DNA of 13,338 nt from Gammaproteobacteria bacterium (GTDB lineage Bacteria > Pseudomonadota > Gammaproteobacteria > Natronospirales > REEB76): positions 1 to 13,338 of the forward strand of contig JAGWNO010000044.1 of the NCBI GenBank assembly GCA_028871235.1. Reading direction: 5' to 3'. The translations under genes and the position numbers were made by a program. The notes under the pieces are model-generated. The model did no database searches. It saw only the letters and a list, made by a program, of their open reading frames with translations, and was not told the DNA's origin. This document shows positions 1-5,719 of this stretch, in pieces (within the stretch, counting starts at the first letter, position 1; each line of letters opens with the position of its first letter).

Positions 1-1
1 C

Positions 2-187
2 GCCGCCGACACGGCTCCCACCAAGGTGACCGGAGGCGTGGCCGAGGCGCTCGTGGCCACCGCGGCGGGCTTGTTTGTAGCTATCCTTGGCCTGGTGTTT
101 TTCAACGGCCTCAACAACCGCGTCCGTCTGATCCTTCATCAGATGGAAGCCATTAAAGTGATGCTCGTCAATCGTCTCACCGTCTGA
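2..187 (+). CDS. exbB: ExbB/TolQ/MotA-type proton channel, C-terminal part (partial at window start)
   Basis: The last 61 residues of an ExbB-family inner-membrane protein, which with ExbD forms the proton-driven motor that energises TonB. The visible part reads through GGVAEAL and then ATAAGLFVAILGLVFFN, the typical final transmembrane helix of the MotA/TolQ/ExbB channel domain in which a Thr lines the channel. A charged cytoplasmic tail ends in NRLTV. The frame is open from base 2 to the TGA at 185-187; the N-terminal part lies upstream of the window. exbD and tonB follow in the same direction, which separates ExbB from TolQ or MotA. TolQ cannot be fully excluded from a fragment, but no tolA-tolB genes follow. 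Confidence 0.9.
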   Translation, partial: AADTAPTKVTGGVAEALVATAAGLFVAILGLVFFNGLNNRVRLILHQMEAIKVMLVNRLTV

Positions 188-230
188 GATCGGCCCCCGG
201 TCCTGAAAGATGTGGTTAATCATATTAAAA

Positions 231-248
231 TGGCCGTGATGACGGCCA
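231..248 (+). other. Intercistronic hairpin between exbB and exbD
   Basis: A perfect 7-bp inverted repeat, TGGCCGT (231-237) and ACGGCCA (242-248), encloses a GATG loop and sits immediately before the AAGG/AGG ribosome-binding region of exbD. It has no T-run, so it is not a terminator. It could affect exbD translation or mRNA stability. The structure is seen directly; the function is inferred. Confidence 0.45.
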
Positions 249-263
249 AGGCAGGCAGTTGAA

Positions 264-659
264 ATGAAGGGTTTCTTTGAGAAGAAAAAAGGAAGAATCG
301 AGATCATCCCGATGATCGACATTATGTTCTTCCTGCTGGTGTTCTTCGTCATGATCACACTGCGTATGATTCCGGCCACTGGCATCGCTTCCAAGCTGCC
401 CCGCAGCAGTACGGCGGTGACCATAGAGCGGCCCAAGATCATCATCAGTCTGCTGGCTGACGGCGAGATCGTGGTCGAGGACCAGAAGATGACGGCGGAC
501 CAGCTCACTTCCTATCTGCTGGGACGTGATCCGGCGCACGCGAACGTGACCATTGCCGGCGCCAAGGAAGCGTCGCTGCAGGATCTCGTGATTGTCATGG
601 ACGCGTGCCGTGAAGCGGGGGTGACCCAGATCGGTATCGCCGCCAAAAACACTGATTAA
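264..659 (+). CDS. exbD: ExbD biopolymer transport protein
   Basis: A 131-residue ExbD/TolR-family protein, the single-span partner of ExbB in the TonB motor. A short basic cytoplasmic segment (residues 1-11, FFEKKKGR) leads into the membrane helix IIPMIDIMFFLLVFFVM. Asp19 there is the conserved proton-carrying aspartate of the family. The rest is a periplasmic domain ending in a GVTQIGIAAK motif typical of ExbD/TolR. The ATG at 264 follows a weak AGG site and begins at the expected family N-terminus. The gene lies 76 bases after exbB and 15 bases before tonB, so the three are probably one transcript. No Fur box is visible in the part of the operon present, so iron control cannot be judged. 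Confidence 0.95.
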   Translation: MKGFFEKKKGRIEIIPMIDIMFFLLVFFVMITLRMIPATGIASKLPRSSTAVTIERPKIIISLLADGEIVVEDQKMTADQLTSYLLGRDPAHANVTIAGAKEASLQDLVIVMDACREAGVTQIGIAAKNTD

Positions 660-674
660 TTCATAGGCCCAATC

Positions 675-1325
675 GTGGAAAGAAAACACGTTTTCACCGA
701 GGGTCTATTCACGGCCCGAACCGGGTACTCGTTCATCGCGGCGCTGATCCTCGAGGGGTTCATCATCATCGCAGTGGCGGGGATACTCATCTGGGAACAG
801 ATGCACCCTCCGCAGATGCCGCCGGAGCAAAAGGTGGCGGTGATAACCATCCCGCCGACACCGCCACCACCGCCGCCGCCGCCCAAGACACCGCAGCCGC
901 CGATCCCCACGCCGCCACAGCCGCAGCCCTTGAGCGAGGTGCCGCCCATCCCGACGCCGATCCCGACGCCGGATGCGGTACCCCCGCCACCGCCGCAGCC
1001 ACCGCTGGTACCGGCCCCGCCGCGGGTGGATATCGCCGCGGTGCGCGCGGATTTCTACTCACAACTACACGCCGCTATCGATGCGGCGAAGGTGTACCCT
1101 CGTGAAGCGGTGATTTCGGGTGCGACAGGCTCAGTGGTTGTGTCGTTCGATTATCTCGACGGGCAGGTGAGCAATATCCATGTTGACCGTTCCAGCGGCG
1201 CACGCTCACTGGATCGTGCCGCCATGGATGCCGTGGCACGTGCGCGCTATCCGATGCCACCACCGCAATTTGCTGGCCAGACCATCCATCCGGTAATTAC
1301 GCTGGTATTCAATCTGGGTGGATAA
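675..1325 (+). CDS. tonB: TonB energy transducer
   Basis: A 216-residue TonB protein that carries ExbBD energy to outer-membrane receptors. Residues 19-40 form one N-terminal membrane helix. Residues 45-117 are a very Pro-rich periplasmic spacer, including a run of eight prolines. Residues 118-216 form a TonB C-terminal domain with the conserved Tyr-Pro (141-142), the GSVVVSF and DGQVSNIHV strands, the RARYPMPPP segment and the closing ITLVFNL strand. The start is GTG at 675; it places the basic N-terminus and membrane helix correctly, but the ribosome site is weak. The family SxxxH helix motif is absent: Glu27 sits where E. coli TonB has His20. It is the last gene of the exbB-exbD-tonB operon and is followed by a terminator. 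Confidence 0.93.
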   Translation: MERKHVFTEGLFTARTGYSFIAALILEGFIIIAVAGILIWEQMHPPQMPPEQKVAVITIPPTPPPPPPPPKTPQPPIPTPPQPQPLSEVPPIPTPIPTPDAVPPPPPQPPLVPAPPRVDIAAVRADFYSQLHAAIDAAKVYPREAVISGATGSVVVSFDYLDGQVSNIHVDRSSGARSLDRAAMDAVARARYPMPPPQFAGQTIHPVITLVFNLGG

Positions 1326-1364
1326 AGCCTGGATCTGGAATCCACAGCATGGTTCACTGCAACT

Positions 1365-1396
1365 AAACTGCCCGGGAATACCCGGGCAGTTTTTTT
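1365..1396 (+). terminator. Rho-independent terminator of exbB-exbD-tonB
   Basis: A perfect 12-bp stem (1365-1376 with 1381-1392) with an AATA loop. The core is CTGCCCGGG/CCCGGGCAG, followed by a run of seven T (1390-1396). It lies 40 bases after the tonB stop and isolates this operon from the riboswitch transcript. Confidence 0.93.
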
Positions 1397-1585
1397 CTGA
1401 CTGGCTGGATACCAAGCTGCAGGCTGATGGGCTTCTCAGGTTACATCACTCCAATACGCTGGCAGTGCCGCCGCAGTTGCCGAGGGCGGCGAAGCCCGGC
1501 TGGCGGGGATTGCTTGCCATGCTTGACTGCATCCGTGTAACCGGTTTGATTGCATGCAAGTCCAGTCCGGCTTGAGCGGCCGTTG
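1397..1585. other. Intergenic region with no recognisable gene
   Basis: Between the tonB terminator and the next promoter I see no credible coding frame on either strand: the short open frames lack ribosome sites and recognisable motifs. The only regular element is a 10-bp palindrome, TTGCATGCAA (1550-1559), about 30 bases before the putative -35 box of the fluoride operon. It could be a protein-binding site but is too short to assign. Confidence 0.5.
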
Positions 1586-1614
1586 TTGACAGGGTAGCGC
1601 AGCCGTGTTTTCAT
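1586..1614 (+). promoter_or_regulatory. Putative sigma-70 promoter of the fluoride operon
   Basis: A perfect -35 TTGACA (1586-1591), a 17-base spacer, then TTTCAT (1609-1614) preceded by an extended -10 TG at 1606-1607. Transcription would start near 1621, just before the riboswitch aptamer. The -35 is excellent and the -10 weak; the fit to the aptamer position is the main support. Confidence 0.6.
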
Positions 1615-1628
1615 TCTGGCGAGAAGAT

Positions 1629-1678
1629 TGGCGATGGAGTCCGCCCAGAACCGCCCATAGGGCTGATGACTCCTACTG
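1629..1678 (+). promoter_or_regulatory. Fluoride riboswitch aptamer (crcB motif)
   Basis: This matches the crcB-motif RNA in sequence and fold. The conserved 5' part is GGCGATGGAGT (1630-1640) and the conserved 3' part is CTGATGACTCCTACTG (1663-1678). Expected pairings are all present: pseudoknot GGCG (1630-1633) with CGCC (1642-1645), long-range stem GGAGT (1636-1640) with ACTCC (1669-1673), and hairpin GCCC (1653-1656)/GGGC (1660-1663) with an ATA loop. The family binds fluoride through Mg2+ ions and turns on fluoride-resistance genes. crcB lies downstream in the same transcript, an independent confirmation. The match was made by eye, without a covariance-model score. Confidence 0.93.
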
Positions 1679-1712
1679 AACCTTAGTAAGGCTTATGAAG
1701 GCTCAGAGGAGT
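1669..1712 (+). promoter_or_regulatory. Riboswitch expression platform: Shine-Dalgarno-sequestering hairpin
   Basis: The 3' strand of the aptamer, ACTCCT (1669-1674), is exactly complementary to AGGAGT (1707-1712), which contains the ribosome site of the next start codon. The pairing continues inward with CTGA (1676-1679)/TCAG (1703-1706) and CCTT (1681-1684)/AAGG (1698-1701), giving 14 pairs with one bulged A and one A-C mismatch. This fold competes with the aptamer stem GGAGT/ACTCC. Fluoride binding would hold ACTCC in the aptamer and free the ribosome site, giving an ON switch at translation. No T-run follows, so transcription termination is unlikely. The pairings are seen; the mechanism is inferred. 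Confidence 0.8.
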
Positions 1713-1719
1713 GATCGGT

Positions 1720-1836
1720 ATGGGCATCCCCTGGATGCGCATGGCTCGCGAGTGCGGCCGGCGTATCCCCGATATCCACCCGACTTGTACTGCAAAGTCG
1801 CCGACGCGCCCCCCGCGGAGCCGCACATATGCATGA
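1720..1836 (+). CDS. 38-codon leader ORF behind the fluoride riboswitch
   Basis: An ATG at 1720 sits 8 bases after AGAGGAG (1705-1711), the best ribosome site in this part of the window and the one masked by the riboswitch hairpin. The frame runs 38 codons to a TGA at 1834-1836, overlapping the ATG (1829) of the next gene by 8 bases, an arrangement typical of translational coupling. The peptide starts MGIPWMRMARECGRR and is rich in Arg, Pro and Cys, with no family I recognise. It may be a real small protein, a leader that passes the fluoride signal on to gene 1829 by coupled translation, or the decayed end of a lost gene. The ribosome site and overlap are clear; whether the peptide matters is not. 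Confidence 0.5.
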   Translation: MGIPWMRMARECGRRIPDIHPTCTAKSPTRPPRSRTYA

Positions 1837-2890
1837 TGTGCTGCTGCAGGTCGCTCAGGTGCTGGCGGTGGTGCTGCTTGCTCCGCTGTTGCAAGGCTTC
1901 ATCCTGCGCTACGAGGAGCGGGTGCAACGGGCCCGAGGCCCAAGTCTGTTCCAGCCTTACCGCGATCTCCTGAAACTGTTCCGCAAGCAACAGGTGGTCC
2001 CCGAGACCGCTTCGTTCGTGTTCTTCGTTGCGCCGGTGATTGCCTTCACCTGCATGCTGGTGGTGCCCATCCTGATTCCGGTGCTCACCAATTTCCCACT
2101 GCCGCTTTCCGATATGGGCGACATTCTTGGCGGCGGCCTTATCCTCACCCTGGGCGGCTTCATGGTGACGCTGGCGGGACTTGATTCCGGCAGCGCCTAC
2201 GGCGGCATTGGTTCAAGTCGCAGTGTGATGCTTGCCATTCTCGCCGAGCCGGCCCTCATTCTGGTGTTCGTGGGTATCGCGCTGCTGGCCAAGGCCATGC
2301 TGCCGTTCGTAGTGAATCACCTGTTGGTGACGGACAGTGCCATTTACTGGGGGCCGGCGCATCTGTTTCTCACCGCCGCATTCTTCATTCTGCTGCTCGT
2401 CGAAACCGACCGGTTGCCGATACATTCCAGCACCCATATCGAGGTTTACATGATCGAGGAGGCGCGCATCCTCGAGTATTCGGGGCCACTGCTCGCGCTG
2501 CTGCCCCTCGCCCTGTGGCGATTCGCGCCCCGCAGGCAGCTCCGGCGCGCACCGGTTTGGTACGGTGGCTTGCCGCGCAGCTCGGAGCGGGTGGCCACTT
2601 CGGCACTCGCCTTTTCCAATGCGCTGCGCACTTTCTACAGCTTCATATACCGCCCTACGCTGGACGTGGAACACGAGCACCCCGCGGAACAGAAGTATTT
2701 TGTGAGACGGCTCAGATTCAACCACAAGGTAGCGCCCGTGTTCGGCCCGCGGTTATTTGCGCCGCTGGTGGACGGAGTGCGTACCGCGGCGGCGCGTATT
2801 GCGCGGCTGCAGTCCGGGCATCTCAATGCCTATGTTGCGATAATAGGCCTGATCCTGGCGCTGATCCTGCTGTTGCCTGTCCTGTCCTGA
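1829..2890 (+). CDS. Chimeric membrane protein: HyfC/HycD-like N-terminal part fused to HyfB/NuoL-like C-terminal tail
   Basis: A 353-residue protein. Residues 1-219 match the front of HyfC/HycD (NuoH-like, formate-hydrogenlyase subunit 4): RGPSLFQPYRDLLKLFRK (36-53), VPETAS, LAGLDSGSAYGG (115-126), and the quinone-site-like loop ETDRLP with THIEVYMIEEARILEYSGP (202-220). Normal HyfC (about 310 residues) then continues with more membrane helices. Here the reading changes near residue 220 to a sequence resembling the C-terminus of HyfB-type antiporter-like subunits: APVWYGG (241-247), a Phe-rich AFSNALRTFYSFIYRP stretch (261-276), and a last part with ARLQSGHLNAY and a final helix (336-352). 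About five helices precede the junction and one or two follow it. The start has GGAG 8 bases upstream and overlaps the leader ORF. It is the first large gene of a fluoride-riboswitch operon. Its function is unknown; a hydrogenase or quinone-linked role is doubtful with no other Hyf subunits here. Confidence 0.85.
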   Translation: MHDVLLQVAQVLAVVLLAPLLQGFILRYEERVQRARGPSLFQPYRDLLKLFRKQQVVPETASFVFFVAPVIAFTCMLVVPILIPVLTNFPLPLSDMGDILGGGLILTLGGFMVTLAGLDSGSAYGGIGSSRSVMLAILAEPALILVFVGIALLAKAMLPFVVNHLLVTDSAIYWGPAHLFLTAAFFILLLVETDRLPIHSSTHIEVYMIEEARILEYSGPLLALLPLALWRFAPRRQLRRAPVWYGGLPRSSERVATSALAFSNALRTFYSFIYRPTLDVEHEHPAEQKYFVRRLRFNHKVAPVFGPRLFAPLVDGVRTAAARIARLQSGHLNAYVAIIGLILALILLLPVLS

Positions 2891-2909
2891 AACTGGAGGA
2901 AGATATTAC

Positions 2910-3284
2910 ATGTGGACGTATCTCGGCGTAGCCATTGGCGGAGCCGTCGGTTGTTGCGCACGCTTGGGTCTCACCCAGCTCATCTCACTTGTTTATCAGC
3001 GCAACTTTCCGCTCGCGACCTTCGTCATCAACATCTTGGGCTGCTTCCTCATGGGATTCCTGTTCTTCGAGACCCTGGAGCGGGTGTCAATGAATCCCGT
3101 GTTGCGCACCGCCATGCTTACCGGCGTACTGGGCGGTTTCACCACCTTTTCAACCTTTTCGATGGAGACTCTGCTGTTGGCTGAGGATGGTGAATTCGTC
3201 AAGGCCGGATTCTATATACTGCTGTCGGTGATGGTGGGACTGCTGGCTGCATTCTGCGGCGCCTACATCGCCCGTAACTTGTGA
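2910..3284 (+). CDS. crcB: CrcB/FluC fluoride channel (exporter)
   Basis: A 124-residue, four-helix CrcB/Fluc protein. The family works as an antiparallel dimer in the inner membrane and lets fluoride leave the cytoplasm. Seen in order: GAVGCCAR (11-18), NILGCFLMGF with the conserved polar Asn41 (41-50), and the signature GVLGGFTTFSTFSMET (72-87), which holds the central sodium-site backbone and the Phe/Ser/Thr residues of the fluoride path. Length is as usual for the family. A good GGAGG site lies 10 bases before the ATG. It follows the chimera by 19 bases, and its stop region is followed directly by the DUF190 gene. The upstream fluoride riboswitch explains its control. Confidence 0.97.
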   Translation: MWTYLGVAIGGAVGCCARLGLTQLISLVYQRNFPLATFVINILGCFLMGFLFFETLERVSMNPVLRTAMLTGVLGGFTTFSTFSMETLLLAEDGEFVKAGFYILLSVMVGLLAAFCGAYIARNL

Positions 3285-3295
3285 GGGATGTCACC

Positions 3296-3613
3296 ATGGA
3301 CAAGCAGATGACTCTGGTACGCATTTATCTCAGTGAAGCGGACCAGGGAATGAAGAAAAACCTGATTACCGAGATCATGGGTATTTTGCACGACCAGCAC
3401 CGGGTGCACGGGGTAACGGTGTTCCGGGGTATCGCCGGTTTTGGTCGCAAGGGTGAAGTACATTCCGCAGACCTGCTGCGGCTCAACGCGCGTCTGCCGT
3501 TGGTGGTGGAATTCTTTGATGAGCCGGCTACCGTGGAGGCGGCGCTCGTGACCCTTGGCGATCTGGTTCCACCGGGCCATGTGGTGTCATGGCCGGTGCA
3601 GTGCTGCCTGTGA
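3296..3613 (+). CDS. DUF190 (PII-like fold) protein
   Basis: A 105-residue DUF190 protein. This family has a PII-like ferredoxin fold and is often found beside crcB; its biochemical role is not established. Diagnostic stretches are the opening strand LVRIYLSEAD, the helix with LITEIMGILHDQHRVHG, then VTVFRGIAGFG (41-50) with a downstream His56, and LPLVVEFFDEPA. I chose the ATG at 3296 because GAGGGA lies 7 bases upstream and the product matches family length. A GTG at 3281, overlapping the crcB stop, would add five residues. The tight spacing to crcB suggests translational coupling and a role in fluoride export or sensing. A trimeric regulator that binds the channel is one possibility, by analogy with PII-AmtB. 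Confidence 0.9.
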   Translation: MDKQMTLVRIYLSEADQGMKKNLITEIMGILHDQHRVHGVTVFRGIAGFGRKGEVHSADLLRLNARLPLVVEFFDEPATVEAALVTLGDLVPPGHVVSWPVQCCL

Positions 3614-3637
3614 GGTGCGGCGGGAGGCGAAAGGAGC

Positions 3638-4837
3638 GTGGCGCGCTTCGTCAATAGCGGCGGCCGTTTGGTCACTGAGCAGGTCAACGCGCGCAGTGGT
3701 GCGCTGCGTTTCGTCATCAGCATCGGCATCGTCAGCCTGTTCGCCGATTTCACCTATGAAGGCGGCCGCAGCATCGTCGGGCCGTACCTTGCGGTACTGG
3801 GCGCCGGCCCGGTGTTCGTGGGCCTGGTGGCAGGCCTGGGTGAATTCCTGGGTTATGCGGTGCGCCTGGTCTCGGGGCGCTTCGTGGACCGCCATCGTGG
3901 CCATTGGCGGGTGATGGGCGCGGGTTACACACTCAATATGCTGGCGGTGCCGGCGTTGGCTTTGACGTCGGCGGCCTGGATCGCGGGCCTGCTGGTATTT
4001 GTGGAACGCGTCGGCAAGGGCATCCGCAATCCCGCCAAGGATGCTCTCCTGTCGCGCGCGGGACGCGAGCTGGGCCACGGTTACGCTTTCGGCCTGCACG
4101 AATTTCTTGACCAGCTGGGTGCGGTAGCCGGCCCGCTGGTGGTGGCCGCAGCGGTTGCCTTTTCAGGTTACCGCCTGGGTTTTGCCGTGCTGGTCGTGCC
4201 GGCGTTATTGGCGCTGTTTTTTCTCTGGCGGGCGCGCGGCATCGAGCCGGATGCGGCGCCGCTGGAGAAAGGACACGAGCCGGCGAAGTTTGACGCGCGC
4301 TACTACCGTTACCTGGCATTTTCGGTGGTCACCATCCTGGGCTTTTCCCATTTCATTCTCGTGGCTTTTCATTTGCAAATCACCCAGCGCCTGTCCCCGC
4401 CGCTCATTCCGGTGCTGTTCGGCGTGGCCATGGCCGCGGACGCGGTAGCGGCGTTGGTGGTAGGGCGGTTTTACGATCGTTACGGCTTGAAGGTGCTGTA
4501 TGCGCTGCCTGTGCTTACCCTGCCGACATTGCCGCTGCTGTTTCTTGCGGTGCATCCGCTATGGATATGGATTGGCGCGGGTCTGTGGGGCGCGGCCCTG
4601 GGGGTGCAGGAGAGTACAGTGCGCGCCGGGGTTGCCACACTGACGCCCGAAGCGAAGCGTGGAACCGCTTACGGACTGTTTGATACGGTGTTTGGCGCGG
4701 CATGGTTTGCGGGCAGCGTGATGATGGGAGCCCTGTACGCACTGGGACCCGGATGGCTGGTTGCGGTGGCAATGCTGTTGCAGCTTGCCGCTCTGCCGTT
4801 GCTTGCCACCATCCACCACGACAGCGCGCGTACATGA
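3638..4837 (+). CDS. MFS transporter, substrate unknown
   Basis: A 399-residue major facilitator superfamily permease with about 12 membrane helices. The family motif A appears in both halves: GRFVDRHR (80-87) and GRFYDRYGLK (277-286). Other landmarks are FADFTYEGGRSIVGPYL (35-51), GKGIRNPAKDALLSR (126-140) and GVQESTVRAGVATL (322-335), a pattern of the broad MFS_1 group whose members are mostly uncharacterised. The GTG start at 3638 has GGGAGG 10 bases upstream; a closer AAGGAG is only one base away and probably too near. The gene follows DUF190 by 24 bases and overlaps the next gene at ATGA. Position in a fluoride-controlled operon suggests a transport job in fluoride or acid stress, but the substrate cannot be read from the sequence. 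Confidence 0.88.
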   Translation: MARFVNSGGRLVTEQVNARSGALRFVISIGIVSLFADFTYEGGRSIVGPYLAVLGAGPVFVGLVAGLGEFLGYAVRLVSGRFVDRHRGHWRVMGAGYTLNMLAVPALALTSAAWIAGLLVFVERVGKGIRNPAKDALLSRAGRELGHGYAFGLHEFLDQLGAVAGPLVVAAAVAFSGYRLGFAVLVVPALLALFFLWRARGIEPDAAPLEKGHEPAKFDARYYRYLAFSVVTILGFSHFILVAFHLQITQRLSPPLIPVLFGVAMAADAVAALVVGRFYDRYGLKVLYALPVLTLPTLPLLFLAVHPLWIWIGAGLWGAALGVQESTVRAGVATLTPEAKRGTAYGLFDTVFGAAWFAGSVMMGALYALGPGWLVAVAMLLQLAALPLLATIHHDSART

Positions 4838-5244
4838 GCGGCCTGAATGCCAGCCAGCAGCGCCATGTGATGGCCGTGTTTGCTGAGGTCAGCAAGCATC
4901 TCGACAGCATTGCCGCCCTTGCGGAGGCAAAACCCGCAGCGCAATGCGGGTATCCCGGCGATCTCTCCAGTGAACAACGCAGCGGACTGCGCACCCTGCT
5001 CGGAGCGATGCGCAGGGAACTCACGCATGTCATTGAGCAACTGGAGCTTGCAGTGCCGGAAACGGCCATATCTGCGCAATGGAAAGCGCATACGCATCTC
5101 CAGTTCGCGGACGTGGAATTCCTGGAACTCACGGCTGCCAAGCTGCGCGGCTATGGTCCGCTGGACGAAGCGGCCTACACCCGGCTGCAACAGTCGGTGA
5201 GTGTGCTGCGGGCGCGGCTGCGGATTGTGATGCAGAGGATCTGA
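4834..5244 (+). CDS. Unknown small helical protein at the end of the fluoride operon
   Basis: A 136-residue protein I do not recognise. It starts at ATG 4834, which overlaps the MFS stop (ATGA), so the two are probably coupled. The composition suggests almost entirely alpha-helical structure with amphipathic stretches (HVMAVFAEVSKHLDSIAALAE; LRTLLGAMRRELTHVIEQLEL; the C-terminal RLQQSVSVLRARLRIVMQRI). There is no signal peptide and no membrane helix, so it is likely cytoplasmic. His and Trp residues cluster in AQWKAHTHLQFADVEF (81-96). Helical bundles of this kind occur in four-helix sensor or scaffold proteins, but no motif supports a choice. The coding frame is convincing from the overlap and from codon use like its neighbours. 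It ends 5 bases before the convergent lipoprotein gene. Confidence 0.78.
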   Translation: MSGLNASQQRHVMAVFAEVSKHLDSIAALAEAKPAAQCGYPGDLSSEQRSGLRTLLGAMRRELTHVIEQLELAVPETAISAQWKAHTHLQFADVEFLELTAAKLRGYGPLDEAAYTRLQQSVSVLRARLRIVMQRI

Positions 5245-5249
5245 GAAAT

Positions 5250-5678
5250 TCAGGGACAGGCTTGGTTCTTGCCATGCGGGCACGGGGGCATGAAGCCGTG
5301 GTGCATGGGGCCGAACATGGGCGGAGATCTTGGCGGTGGGGGCGGCGCACCGCCGCCCGGCGGAGGAGGTGGCATGCCGCCGCCCGGTGGAAGCGGAGGA
5401 GGGGGGCCGCCAGGGGCGGGCTGACCACCCCCAACGAAGATCGGCGGCCCATAGTACCCTAGGCCCAGACCCGGTCCCCACCCGTATCCGTAGCCCCAGG
5501 GCGAATAGCCGTCACCGAAGCCATACCCGTAATACGCACTGCCGCCGTAATAGACTTGCGGCGGGTACGCGCCGGGCTGGTTCGGTACCGAAGCGCAGCT
5601 TGCAAGGCCCAACGCCACGATCGTCGCCGCGGCCAGCATGCGCAATGCATGAAAGATTTTCGCCTGCATCGTACTCAT
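5250..5678 (-). CDS. Gly/Pro/Tyr-rich putative lipoprotein
   Basis: A 142-residue secreted lipoprotein of unknown role. Residues 1-28 form a signal peptide with a hydrophobic core and a lipobox LASC; Cys28 would be acylated. The mature part is low-complexity: a Tyr/Gly region (YYGGSAYYGYGFGDGY; WGYGYGWGPGLGLGYYG), then Gly/Pro repeats of the GGG-PPPPP type (about 85-120), and a short C-terminus with two Cys (PPCPHGKNQACP). Such tails occur in bacterial surface or cell-envelope lipoproteins, but no enzyme domain is present. Start choice is ATG 5678, with a second ATG three codons in. It is transcribed against the fluoride operon and is probably a single gene, with inverted repeats upstream. 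The GC-rich repeats make sequencing errors and slippage possible. Confidence 0.68.
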   Translation of the reverse strand: MSTMQAKIFHALRMLAAATIVALGLASCASVPNQPGAYPPQVYYGGSAYYGYGFGDGYSPWGYGYGWGPGLGLGYYGPPIFVGGGQPAPGGPPPPLPPGGGMPPPPPGGGAPPPPPRSPPMFGPMHHGFMPPCPHGKNQACP

Positions 5679-5719
5679 AATAAACGCACCTGCCTGGAGA
5701 TGGGTTTACTCTGAATATA

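Noticed and set aside
787..1062. Minus-strand frames rich in Gly, Ala and Arg opposite tonB
   Set aside because: These are shadows of the proline-coding CCG/CCA repeats of tonB.
1318..1575. Open frame of 85 codons after tonB
   Set aside because: It runs through the terminator hairpin, has no ribosome site and no recognisable motif.
1681..1712. Transcription terminator as the riboswitch output
   Set aside because: The hairpin here is not GC-rich at its end and no T-run follows; it covers a ribosome site, so translational control fits better.
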